A stretch of DNA of 64,000 bases from Parafrankia sp041008525 (GTDB lineage Bacteria > Actinomycetota > Actinomycetes > Frankiales > Frankiaceae). The stretch spans positions 22,175-86,174 of the forward strand of contig NZ_JBFLUG010000019.1 in the NCBI RefSeq assembly GCF_041008525.1. The letters are read 5' to 3'. Shown in pieces: positions 47,799-58,959 of this stretch. The number at the start of each line of letters is the position of its first letter. Positions within the stretch are counted from its first letter, which is position 1. Under the pieces are notes generated by a model. It saw only the letters and a program-made list of their open reading frames with translations. It had not been told where the DNA came from and searched no databases. A program made the translations under genes and the position numbers.

Positions 47799-48773
47799 AT
47801 GCGTGTCGTTGTCGCGGGAGGCGCGGGCTTTCTCGGTAGCCATCTGTGTGATCGGCTGCTCGGAGAGGGCGAGGAGGTCGTCTGTGTCGACAGCTTCCTC
47901 ACCGGGCGGAGGAGCAATGTCGAGCATCTGCTCGACCAGCCCGGATTCGATCTGATCGAGCAGGACGTATCCGAGCAGGTCACGGTGCCGGGGGCGGTGG
48001 ATGCGATCCTCCAGTTCGCGTCGCCGGCATCGCCGCTCGACTATGCGCGATACCCCATCGAGACGTTGAAGGCCGGCGCGCACGGCACCCTCAACACCCT
48101 CGATCTTGCGCGGAGCAAGGGCGCGCGCTTCCTGCTCGCGTCGACCTCGGAGGTCTACGGCGACCCGCTGGTACACCCCCAGGAGGAGTCGTACTGGGGG
48201 CACGTGAACCCGATCGGCCCGCGCAGCATGTACGACGAGGCCAAGCGTTACGCCGAGGCGTTGACGACCGCCTACCGGAACCGGCACGGCATCGACACCG
48301 CCATCATCCGGATCTTCAACACCTACGGCCCGCGGATGCGTACCGACGACGGGCGCGCCATTCCCGCCTTCGTCTCGCAGGCACTGCGCGGTGAGCCGGT
48401 CACCGTGGCCGGCGACGGGATGCAGACCCGGTCCGTCTGCTACGTCGACGACCTCGTCGAGGGCATCCTGCGGATGCTGCGCAGCGGGCTTCCCGGCCCG
48501 GTGAACCTCGGTAACCCGCACGAGATGACGATCATCGACACCGCGCGGCTCGTGGTCGAGCTGGTGGGTGCCGAGGTGCCGATCACCTTCGTGCCGCGGC
48601 CCGGCGACGACCCGATGGTGCGGCGGCCGGACATCACCCGCGCCCGGCAGCAGCTCGACTGGGAGCCGACGATCGAGGTGCGCGACGGGCTGCTCCGCAC
48701 CATCGAATGGTTCGCGGCCGAACTTTCCGCCAGGCCGGTGGCCGGGGCCGGGACAGCCACACCCGGGGCCTGA
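47799..48773 (+). CDS. NAD-dependent sugar-nucleotide epimerase/dehydratase, UDP-glucuronate decarboxylase-like
   Basis: 324-aa extended SDR, ATG 47799 with GGGGG eight bases upstream. NAD motif GGAGFLGSHLCDRL, catalytic Ser-Thr region LLASTSEVYGDP and YxxxK in MYDEAKRYAEAL. The segment RMRTDDGRAIPAFV and GDGMQTRSVCYVDDLVEG is characteristic of UDP-glucuronate decarboxylases (UDP-xylose synthases). It probably supplies the donor of the adjacent glycosyltransferase. Its last codons run into a 13-bp repeat. Confidence 0.88.
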   Translation: MRVVVAGGAGFLGSHLCDRLLGEGEEVVCVDSFLTGRRSNVEHLLDQPGFDLIEQDVSEQVTVPGAVDAILQFASPASPLDYARYPIETLKAGAHGTLNTLDLARSKGARFLLASTSEVYGDPLVHPQEESYWGHVNPIGPRSMYDEAKRYAEALTTAYRNRHGIDTAIIRIFNTYGPRMRTDDGRAIPAFVSQALRGEPVTVAGDGMQTRSVCYVDDLVEGILRMLRSGLPGPVNLGNPHEMTIIDTARLVVELVGAEVPITFVPRPGDDPMVRRPDITRARQQLDWEPTIEVRDGLLRTIEWFAAELSARPVAGAGTATPGA

Positions 48774-48832
48774 GCCCGAAGCCTGAGCCCGAAGCCTGGG
48801 CCCGAAGCCTGGGCCCGAAGCCCGGGCCCTGA
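48768..48832. repeat. 13-bp tandem repeat, 5 copies
   Basis: GCCTGAGCCCGAA twice, GCCTGGGCCCGAA twice, then GCCCGGGCCCTGA. It begins inside the stop region of the UDP-sugar enzyme gene. Confidence 0.9.
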
Positions 48833-48922
48833 GTCCCGTGTGCCCTGAATCCGTGCCCTGGGCCCGCTCTACGCCCCTGACCTGCTGTGATGGTCAGGGG
48901 CATGGAGCGGGCCGGCGCCGGC

Positions 48923-49864
48923 TCACAGGTGCGGAAGCACCTCCTCGGCGACGAGGGCCAGGTGGTCGAGATCCGTCATGTCGAGGATCTGCAGGTAGAC
49001 CCGGCTGGCGCCGGCGCCGTCCGGTCCGTAGGCGGCGAGCCGGTCCAGCACCTCGGCAGGGGAGCCGGCCAGGCCCCGATCCCGCAGTGTGTCGAGGTTG
49101 CTCATGTCCCCGCCGCGATCGGCGCGCCGCCTGACCTCCGCCTCGTCCCGGCCGCAACAGAGAGTGAGTGCCACCGAGCAGATCAGGCCGGCGGGGTCGC
49201 GCCCGGCGGCGGCAGCGGCCTCCCGTACCACCTCGAACTGGGCCGCGGCCTGCGCCGGCGTGGCGAAGGGCAGGTTGAACTCGGCGGCGTGGCGCGCGGC
49301 GAGCTCCGGCGTCCGCCGCCGTCCGGAGCCACCGATGATGATCGGCGGATGCGGGTCCTGCACTGGTTTCGGCAGTCCCGGGCTGTCTGTCAGCGTGTAG
49401 TGCTGGCCGTGGTGGGTGAAGGTGTCGCCGACGGGCGTCCGCCACAGCCCCTCGATGATCGCCAGCTGTTCGGCCAGCCGGTCGAAGCGTTCGCGTACCG
49501 GCGGGAACGGGATGCCGTAGGCCTCGTGTTCGGGCGCGTACCAGCCGGCGCCGATTCCCAGCTCCACCCGGCCGCCACTCATCTCGTCGGCCTGCGCCAC
49601 GGTGAGCGCCAGCGGCCCGGGGAGACGGAACGTCGCGCTCGTCACCAACGTGCCCAACCGGATCGTCGTGGTTTCCCGGCCGATCGCGGCGAGGGTGGTC
49701 CAGGCGTCGGTCGGGCCCGGGAGCGGACTGCCCGAGCCGATCCGCAGGTAGTGGTCCGACCGGAAGAAGGCACCGAAGCCCAGGCGTTCGGCCGCCTGGG
49801 CGACGGCGAGCTGGTGCGCGTAGGACGCACCCTGCTGGGGCTCGACGAAGATGCGCAGATCCAT
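48923..49864 (-). CDS. LLM-class F420-dependent oxidoreductase
   Basis: 313-aa TIM-barrel luciferase-like enzyme; ATG 49864. Visible: FVEPQQGASYAHQLAVAQAA, FFRSDHYLRIG, LGTLVTSATFRLPGPLA, VELGIGAGWYAPEHEAYG and the C-terminal ADRGGDM region. This branch uses F420 in actinobacteria. The substrate is unknown. Located alone before a GntR regulator on the same strand. Confidence 0.9.
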   Translation of the reverse strand: MDLRIFVEPQQGASYAHQLAVAQAAERLGFGAFFRSDHYLRIGSGSPLPGPTDAWTTLAAIGRETTTIRLGTLVTSATFRLPGPLALTVAQADEMSGGRVELGIGAGWYAPEHEAYGIPFPPVRERFDRLAEQLAIIEGLWRTPVGDTFTHHGQHYTLTDSPGLPKPVQDPHPPIIIGGSGRRRTPELAARHAAEFNLPFATPAQAAAQFEVVREAAAAAGRDPAGLICSVALTLCCGRDEAEVRRRADRGGDMSNLDTLRDRGLAGSPAEVLDRLAAYGPDGAGASRVYLQILDMTDLDHLALVAEEVLPHL

Positions 49865-49947
49865 ACCGCCACCCTGGCAAAGCCCGGCTCCGTGGTCGAC
49901 CGGACAGCTGCGATCGGTGACCTGCGGCGATCAGCGATCAGCGGCGA

Positions 49948-50727
49948 TCAGTGGCACCCGGCCGCGACCGGGCCGTGGGCCGCGGCGCACCTGGTCACGG
50001 GCAGCTCCTGGCCGGCGGCGCGGGGGGGCGAGGTACCGCCGGTGTGAATCATCCACGACTGCCAGTGCGCGCATGCTCCCGCGACGTCGCCGGCCTCGGT
50101 GAGCTGGTGGAAACGGCGGTAGTACCCCACGGCGTGCCGCTGCTCCGGCACGTCGAGCGGCCGCCCGGCCGTCTGCTGACAGCAGGCGGCGACCTGGTGG
50201 AGGAGCCGGGCGAGGACGCCCAGCGACTGGTTCGGGCTCTGCGTGGTGACAGTCGAGTACAGCGCACCGGACGCCCGGCCGAACCCGGGGCCGTCACCCG
50301 CCTCGGCGGCGGCCGCGGCGGCCTCGACGGCGGTGCGGAGCTCGGCCAGCGCCGGCGCGGATCTGGTTCGGGTGAAGGCGGCCACCAGCGGTTGTTCCAC
50401 GATCTCGCGGGCGGTGTGAAGGTCCCGCGCGCTCACACCGTCCATCTGCAGGTGCAGGGCGAACATCCTGGCCAGGTGGTCCAGGGAGGGGCTGGTGACC
50501 TGCGGCCCGCCGTGTCGCCCCCGCAGCACGGTGACCAGCCCCTCGGTCTCCAGGATGCGCAGGGCCTCGCGCAGGGTCGCGCGGGCGATGCCGAAGACGG
50601 CCATCAGCTCGTCCTCGGTCGGGAAACGGTCGCCGGCCTTCAACTCGCCGCTGGCGACCCGCGCGCGGATCGATTCCGCGACAACCTCGGACGTCCGTGC
50701 GTTTCGCCCACCGGCGTGACGCGTCAT
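49948..50727 (-). CDS. GntR family transcriptional regulator (FadR-like FCD)
   Basis: 259 aa from ATG 50727. The winged helix is typical: ARVASGELKAGDRFPTEDEL with GIARATLREALRILETEGLV. The C-terminal helical FCD-type ligand domain contains RMFALHLQMDG, ARDLHTAREIVEQPLV and HLVAAC-like helices. Lies 83 bases upstream of the LLM oxidoreductase on the same strand, so cotranscription is possible; an acyl-CoA or organic acid effector is likely for the family. Confidence 0.9.
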   Translation of the reverse strand: MTRHAGGRNARTSEVVAESIRARVASGELKAGDRFPTEDELMAVFGIARATLREALRILETEGLVTVLRGRHGGPQVTSPSLDHLARMFALHLQMDGVSARDLHTAREIVEQPLVAAFTRTRSAPALAELRTAVEAAAAAAEAGDGPGFGRASGALYSTVTTQSPNQSLGVLARLLHQVAACCQQTAGRPLDVPEQRHAVGYYRRFHQLTEAGDVAGACAHWQSWMIHTGGTSPPRAAGQELPVTRCAAAHGPVAAGCH

Positions 50728-50890
50728 GTCAGCCGGCGAGCCGGGTCATGTCGGGGACGGCGATGGCGGCCGCCACCGCCGGTGTGTTGATGCCTGGTCG
50801 CGCGGGCATGTCGTCCGTTTCCCCCCACCGGCTGCGGGTCCGCAGCCGGTTCCACAAGATATCAGCGCCGCTGTGCACGAAATGTTCACC

Positions 50891-51613
50891 TCAGGGTCGA
50901 CCGCCGGATCCGTCCGGCCTGTCCTGGTTGCCGAATGCGACCCGCTCCAGACCTTCGAGGTCCAGGACGATGACCCGCCGGTATCCGACATCAACCACCT
51001 GCATGTTCCGCAGTTCGGCCAGTGCCCGGTTCACCGATCGCTCGTCCGCGGCGACCAGGGCGGCGAGCTCGGGCTGGCTCAGCCCCACCGCCAGCTGCAC
51101 ACCGCGCGCGGCCGGGCGCCCCCACAGCGTGGCCAGCTCGATGAGGACCCGGGCGAGCCGGCCGCGGACCGAGCCGTCGACGTGCTCGACCCGGCGACGG
51201 ATCGAGTTGCGCAGCTTGTTCGCGACCATCTCCGCGACAGCGAAGGCGGCCGGCGGGTTCTGCTCGAGGAAGCCGCGGAAGGCCGCCGCGCTCATCGCCC
51301 GGCCGACGACGGGCCCGGCCGCCGTGGCGGTCCCGGTGTGGGTGTCCTGCTCCATCGCGCTGATCTCGCCGAGCACGTCCCCCCGGGACCGGATGACGAG
51401 GAAGGCGAGCCTGTTCTCCTCGCCGTTCGCGGTGATCTTCACGAAGCCGTCCAGAATCAGGATGACCTCTCCGTACGGCTCGGCCTCCCGCATCAGCATC
51501 TCGCCGTGCGGGTAGTGCCGTATCCCCCCGAGGGAGAGCAGTTGCTGGCGCAACGCCGGGTTCAGGCGAGCAGGCAGGCTGCCCGGCGGAAAGGGCCGAG
51601 AATCCTCAACCAA
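50891..51613 (-). CDS. Crp/Fnr family transcriptional regulator
   Basis: 240 aa. The only well-placed start is TTG 51613, seven bases after AAAGGAGGG, an unusual start supported by that strong ribosome site. The N-terminal cyclic-nucleotide-binding fold has GEVILILDGFVKI and RGDVLGEISAM. The dimer helix and HTH are ARVLIELATLW and LSQPELAALVAADERSVNRALAEL. The cAMP-contact Arg-Ser of CRP (RTA/RSA) is not evident, so the ligand is unknown. Confidence 0.9.
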   Translation of the reverse strand: MVEDSRPFPPGSLPARLNPALRQQLLSLGGIRHYPHGEMLMREAEPYGEVILILDGFVKITANGEENRLAFLVIRSRGDVLGEISAMEQDTHTGTATAAGPVVGRAMSAAAFRGFLEQNPPAAFAVAEMVANKLRNSIRRRVEHVDGSVRGRLARVLIELATLWGRPAARGVQLAVGLSQPELAALVAADERSVNRALAELRNMQVVDVGYRRVIVLDLEGLERVAFGNQDRPDGSGGRP

Positions 51614-52165
51614 AGGAATGCCCTCCTTTCACCCCGGGCATCCGTACCCGGAAGGTTCGAGGTTCCTATTGTGGTTCGCGGCCGGCTGACCGTCCTGTGT
51701 TAGTACCGAGTTGGACAGCCGCCCGGCCGGTTTTCCCTGGTTCGGGGTCCGGGTACGGCCCGCTCCGGAGGTGTGCCGAAGGGGCGCCGGCTGCGCGCGG
51801 ATCCCCGCCGACCTGCGTCGCTTCCTCGTCCGACCTGCCTCCGGACCTCCCTCCGGCCTGTGTCTGACCTGCGTCTGACCTGCGCGGGACCACCGTCCGG
51901 GCATCCCGCGGACGCCGTGTCGGACCGGCCTCGAGAGGGCTCTCGGCCTGGGGCTGTCTCTGCCCGGAGCTGTCGGAGGGCCGCTGTCCGGAGCTGTCGG
52001 TGGAGCGCGCCGCGGGGAGAGTGCCGCGGCGCAGGCACGCCCGGGTGACGCCGTCCGAAGGTGGGAGAGGGGAGCCGCCGCCGGTGCCGTATCGTGGACT
52101 GATACCCCCCAGGGGTACGCACGGTACGGACGAGTTGTTCGCTAGCCCGCGCGAAGGGACGGACG
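51614..52165. other. 550-base intergenic region with short repeats and a copper operator
   Basis: No gene supported. 51800-51890 repeats GACCTGCGTC-type words, and GAGCTGTCGG is repeated near 51968 and 51994. The 3' end holds the CsoR-type operator described separately. Confidence 0.55.
52103..52117. promoter_or_regulatory. CsoR-type copper operator
   Basis: TACCCC-CCA-GGGGTA, a perfect six-base inverted repeat with three-base centre, 49 bases before the copper operon start. It fits the C- and G-run palindromes bound by actinobacterial CsoR repressors upstream of copA. The csoR gene itself is not in the window. Confidence 0.7.
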
Positions 52166-53278
52166 ATGAACGCTATGACCCGAGTCGGTGGATTCGGTCT
52201 CGCGCTGGCTGTGCTCTTCGGTGTCTCCTATGTCGTCGGGACGACGATCGGACCGTCCCAGGACGGGGACCGCTCGGGCGGCACGGACGGCCACGAGATC
52301 TCCGCCGCGGCCGGTGGGGCGGCGGGCGGCGGGGCGGACGGCATGCTCGACGCCCTCAGGCCAGGCGGACTGGCGATCTCGGAGGGCGGCTACACCTTCG
52401 ACCCCGACGAGCTGACCTGGCCCGCCGGGCGCTCCCGTGCGTACACGTTCCGCATCATCGGCCCGGACGGACGGCCGCTCACCGCCTACACCCGCGCCCA
52501 CGAAGCCGACCTGCATCTGATCGTCGTCCGGCGTGACCTGACCGGCTACCAGCACCTGCACCCGACCCGGGACGCCGCCGGAACCTGGAGCGTCCCGCTT
52601 CGGCTGGCCGCCCCGGGGGTGTACCGGGTCTTCGCGGACTTCGTCCCGGCGGTGTCCGGTGGCGGGGACCACGCATCCGACACCCCTGACGGCGCGCCGG
52701 CGTCCGTGACTCTCGGCGCCGACGTGACCGTGGGAGGCAACCTGGCGCCCACAGCGCTTCCCGCGCCGTCGACCACCGCGACCGTCGCCGGCGGGTACAC
52801 CGTGACCATGAGTGGGGAAGCCGACCGGCGGGAGGGGAGCGAGCTGGCCTTCGTCGTGGCCCGCAACGGACGGCCCGTCACCGACCTGGAGGAGTATCTC
52901 GGGGCGCTCGGTCACCTGGTGGTGCTCCGCGAGGGAGACCTGGCCTACCTGCACGCTCACCCGCACACCCGGACCCGCCCGCGCACCGCCACGGCCACCG
53001 CCACGGCCACCGCCACGGCCACCGCCACCGCCACCGCGAGCGCGGGGCCTGCGGGGGCCGCGGCGACCAGTGCCGCCGCCGGCGATGGCGACGAGGACGG
53101 CGACTCCGCTCTGTCGTTCGCGACGCGTTTTCCGTCCGCCGGTTCCTACCGGCTGTTCCTCGACTTCAGGCATGCGGGGCAGGTACGCACGGCCGAGTTC
53201 ACCCTGACGGTGGCCGAGGGTGGCGGCGTCTCCACGCCCGGCCCGGTCGGGACGCGCCCGCCGCAACACACGCACTGA
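52166..53278 (+). CDS. Secreted or membrane-anchored protein of the copper operon
   Basis: 370 aa; ATG 52166 after GAAGGGACGG. N-terminal hydrophobic helix (VGGFGLALAVLFGVSYVVGTTIG) as signal or anchor. Two similar beta-sandwich-like domains follow: DLHLIVVRRDLTGYQHLHP with GVYRVFADFVP, and ALGHLVVLREGDLAYLHAHP with GSYRLFLDF. His pairs (HLHP, HAHPH) could bind metal. A Thr-Ala repeat (52985-53040) interrupts domain two. The role is probably periplasmic copper handling, from its place before copA; not an established function. Confidence 0.75.
   Translation: MNAMTRVGGFGLALAVLFGVSYVVGTTIGPSQDGDRSGGTDGHEISAAAGGAAGGGADGMLDALRPGGLAISEGGYTFDPDELTWPAGRSRAYTFRIIGPDGRPLTAYTRAHEADLHLIVVRRDLTGYQHLHPTRDAAGTWSVPLRLAAPGVYRVFADFVPAVSGGGDHASDTPDGAPASVTLGADVTVGGNLAPTALPAPSTTATVAGGYTVTMSGEADRREGSELAFVVARNGRPVTDLEEYLGALGHLVVLREGDLAYLHAHPHTRTRPRTATATATATATATATATASAGPAGAAATSAAAGDGDEDGDSALSFATRFPSAGSYRLFLDFRHAGQVRTAEFTLTVAEGGGVSTPGPVGTRPPQHTH
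52985..53040. repeat. 6-12-bp tandem repeat encoding Thr-Ala run
   Basis: Alternating ACCGCC and ACGGCC units encode about nine Thr-Ala pairs inside the second domain of the copper-operon protein. Confidence 0.85.
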
Positions 53279-53332
53279 TCGTGTCCCGCTGACCGTTCCC
53301 GTCCCGCCAACCATGTTCCTGTGGGAGATCCG

Positions 53333-55894
<2,562 letters not shown>

Positions 55895-55909
55895 CCGCCG
55901 CGATGGCGG
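55895..55909. terminator. Possible bidirectional terminator between copA and the MMPL gene
   Basis: CCGCC-N5-GGCGG hairpin fills most of the 21-base gap between the two convergent stop codons. Short stem, no U-tract. Confidence 0.35.
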
Positions 55910-55915
55910 CACCGG

Positions 55916-58498
55916 TCAGTGGTGGACGAGCTCACCCGGCTGGTCCTCGGGCGTCGCCGGCGGGCCTGATGCGGCCGCGGAGCCAGCTGCGCCGGACTCG
56001 TCCGGCGCGGGCTCGGGGCTGTTCGCACTGCTGGCGGGCGAGGCGGCGTCCGGTGCCGCGGCGTCCGGTGCCGCGAGCGGCGGGGTCTGCGGAAGCTGCG
56101 CGGCGACGGGTGGTGATGTTCCGGCCCGACCGGCCCGACCGGTGCGGGGCCGCATCGCGGCGGTGGTCGGCAGCCACCAGGCGGACCTCCCGAGCAGCCG
56201 CAACGCGGCCGGCAGGAGCACCAGGCGGACCACACCGACATCCAGCAGCAGCCCGAACGCCAGCAGGATGCCGACCGGACGCAGCAGCGGATCGGCCGGC
56301 AGGGCCAGCGCGGTGAGGACGACGACCGCGACCGCCGTGACGGCAGCGGCGGTCGGCGCGCCCTCCCGGTAGCCGATGGTGACCGCCGTGCGTGGGTCCG
56401 CCGCCCGGGCGACTGTCTCCCGCATCCGGGACACCATGAAGACACCATGTCCGGCCGTGAGGCCGACCAGGAGCCCGACCGCCACCACCGGGAGGACCGC
56501 GGCGACCGGTCCCTGCCGCCCGATCCCGAGCGGGCCGGCGAGCCAGCCCCACTGGAGGAGCGCGACGGCGGCGCCGGACGTCCCGACGAGGCTGAACAGG
56601 GAGCCGAGCGTGACCGCCAGGGCCGCCGGCAGGCCGCGCAGCGCCAGGGCGAGCGCGGCGGCCGTCAGCCCGACGGCGAGGGCGAGACAGAGCGGCAGGG
56701 TGTCGGTCAGCCGCTGGGCGACGTCGATGTCGATCGCCGTCCGGCCGCCGACCGTGAGCCGGGCCCCCGTGGTGGCCGCGAGGCCCGCGGCGCGGCCGCG
56801 GATGTCGCGCAGCAGCTCCGCCGTCGCCGGATCGCCCGGCCCGGAGAGCGGGACCACGGTGACAGTCGCCAGATCGTCCCCGAGGCGGGGTTCGGTCGCG
56901 AGCGCGACGTCGCGCATGCCCCCGACCGTCCCGCGGATCTGCTGGACCGCGCGCTCAGGGTCCGGTGCGCCGGCGGTGTCGATCACCAGGAGGAGCGGGC
57001 CGGTGAACCCGGGGCCGAAGACCATGCTCAGCTGATCTCCAGCGCCTCGGAGGATCCCGTCCGAGGCGGCGGTGATGCTGTGGTCGAGGGGCCCCGGCCG
57101 CAGGTCGGCCACCGGCAGGGCGACCACGCCGAGCACAGCCAGGCCGAGGAGCAGCGCCCGGACCGGCCGCCACGTGACCGTCCGCGCCCCCTGTGGCCTT
57201 CGCGTCCCCTGTGGCCCTCGCGTGCTCTGCGATCCTCGTGTCCCCTGCGATCCTCGTGTCCCCTGCGGTCGCGGTGTCTCTGGTTCGCCTCGCGTGCCGC
57301 TCGGGGCAGCCGCGGGTTCGCCGCCTGTGTCGTTCACCCGGACCGCGCCGAGCACGGCGATCGGCAGCGTGAGAGCGACGCAGACCGCGAGGGCGACGCT
57401 CCCGGCTGTCGCCAGGCCCAGCACCGTCAGCATCGGCACGCGGGTGACGGCCAGCGTGACGGGCGTGATCATCATGATCAGGCCGGCGACGGCAACATCC
57501 GCCCCGGTGGTCCGCAGCGTGTGCCCGGCCGCCTCCGCGCCCCGGTGCCCGGACGCGACCTCCTGCCGGAACCTGACGGTGACGAGCACCGTGAACCCGA
57601 GCGTGGTGACGAGCCCGACCGCCAGCGCCGGTGCCACGGCGGCGATGTCGAAACCCGCCCAGACGACCGCCTGCCGCGCGGCGAAGCCGCCGACCACGAC
57701 GCTGACCAGGCCTGCGAGCAGGGCAGCCCCCACGGCCGGGAGCAGGGCGAGGGCGGCCGTCGAACCGGAGGTGGCTGCCGACGCGGCCGCGACGGCGAGA
57801 ACGACGGCGAGAACGACGGCCAGGGCGAGGAGTCCGGTGAGCACGGCACTGGGCGGCTGGGACCACTGCTCGGCCGCCGGCCCCGTGATGTCGACGGTGA
57901 TCCCGGCATCACGTGCCGGCCGGGCCGCCGCGATCAGCGCATCACGCGTTCCGGTGGCCAGGTCCGGACTTGTCACACTGAACGTGACCAGCGCGTACGC
58001 GGATCGGCCGTCACCGGCCAGCCCGCTCTCGCCGGCCAGCCCGCTCCTGGCTGCCTGGCGGGTGTCGCCGGGGACGGCGTCACCGAGGGGGTCACCCACC
58101 CGCGTTACCTGTGGGATCTCGCGCAACTCGGTCAGAGTGCGGTCTACCGCGGCCCGGTGGCGCGGGTCGGCGAGAGTCGCCCCGTCATCGCCGCGGGCAC
58201 CCAGGCGCAGGACGAACGACGCGGTCGCCGCGTCCCCGGCCTGGGCGACGGCATCGGAGGCCGACCGGCGTTGGCGGATGAGATCCGCAGCCTGCGCCGA
58301 CCCCGTTCCGGGCAGTGCGGGCCCGGTGAGCGCGGCGCCCGCGGAGTGGCCGGGACGAAGGTGGAGGACACCGTCGACCGACCCGGATGTCCACACGGCA
58401 CCGGTGCCGGCCAGCACGAGGAAGGCCAGCCACAGCCCCAGGACGGCCCGGCCATGCCGGTGGCAGGACCGGCCGAGGCGGTACAGAACGGTGCGCAC
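55916..58498 (-). CDS. MMPL/RND-family transporter
   Basis: 860-aa membrane protein with two halves, each a first helix, an extracytoplasmic loop and a helix bundle. N-terminus: VLGLWLAFLVLAGTGAVWTSG. The first bundle has GFTVLVTVRFRQEV, the second GHGVFMVSRMRETV, the usual MMPL intracellular segments. The central cytoplasmic linker has a SQGTRG repeat (from a 9-12-bp repeat at about 57200-57270). Likely exports a lipid or drug. Divergent from a TetR regulator. Confidence 0.9.
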   Translation of the reverse strand: MRTVLYRLGRSCHRHGRAVLGLWLAFLVLAGTGAVWTSGSVDGVLHLRPGHSAGAALTGPALPGTGSAQAADLIRQRRSASDAVAQAGDAATASFVLRLGARGDDGATLADPRHRAAVDRTLTELREIPQVTRVGDPLGDAVPGDTRQAARSGLAGESGLAGDGRSAYALVTFSVTSPDLATGTRDALIAAARPARDAGITVDITGPAAEQWSQPPSAVLTGLLALAVVLAVVLAVAAASAATSGSTAALALLPAVGAALLAGLVSVVVGGFAARQAVVWAGFDIAAVAPALAVGLVTTLGFTVLVTVRFRQEVASGHRGAEAAGHTLRTTGADVAVAGLIMMITPVTLAVTRVPMLTVLGLATAGSVALAVCVALTLPIAVLGAVRVNDTGGEPAAAPSGTRGEPETPRPQGTRGSQGTRGSQSTRGPQGTRRPQGARTVTWRPVRALLLGLAVLGVVALPVADLRPGPLDHSITAASDGILRGAGDQLSMVFGPGFTGPLLLVIDTAGAPDPERAVQQIRGTVGGMRDVALATEPRLGDDLATVTVVPLSGPGDPATAELLRDIRGRAAGLAATTGARLTVGGRTAIDIDVAQRLTDTLPLCLALAVGLTAAALALALRGLPAALAVTLGSLFSLVGTSGAAVALLQWGWLAGPLGIGRQGPVAAVLPVVAVGLLVGLTAGHGVFMVSRMRETVARAADPRTAVTIGYREGAPTAAAVTAVAVVVLTALALPADPLLRPVGILLAFGLLLDVGVVRLVLLPAALRLLGRSAWWLPTTAAMRPRTGRAGRAGTSPPVAAQLPQTPPLAAPDAAAPDAASPASSANSPEPAPDESGAAGSAAASGPPATPEDQPGELVHH

Positions 58499-58959
58499 AA
58501 GCTGTCTCCTTGCGGGGTGTTGCCCGCCGTCGTCGCGGATTTCACGCGGACGTGCGCCCAGCCCCTCGGAGTCGGCCCGTTCCCTGACTGTTCGGCGGTG
58601 CCCGATGGTGACTTTGCGGGACCACTCTGCGATCGCCCGCCCACGATGCGCACCCTGCGGCGTCGTTGCCGGATTTCATCCGATAGATGATGTTTTGTCC
58701 GTCGCTGGCGGAACCTCCACGGGTGGCTCTCGTCCCGGCGTGGGGCCAACTCGTCCCAGCGGGACAACGCCCGGCCCGGACCATGACTGGTCCGGCGAGG
58801 GCAGCTGTCGCCCGGAGTGGCCCCGAAATGGCGGGTGCTGGGCCACAATGGGCCCGCCGATCCCGATCTGACAGGCCCGTGACGTGCGGGATCGGTCTCC
58901 GTAACGGCCGTTTCGGGCCGCTGTGGGGTGTTCGCGGGCCGGGACGGGAGAAGAAGATC
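58499..58959. promoter_or_regulatory. Divergent promoter region of the MMPL and TetR genes with nested inverted repeats
   Basis: Inner repeat CCGATCCCG (58857-58865) / CGGGATCGG (58887-58895), flanked by an outer near-repeat around 58822-58832 and 58907-58917 (CCCGAAATGGC / GCCGTTTCGGG). These are candidate TetR sites. Confidence 0.45.
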
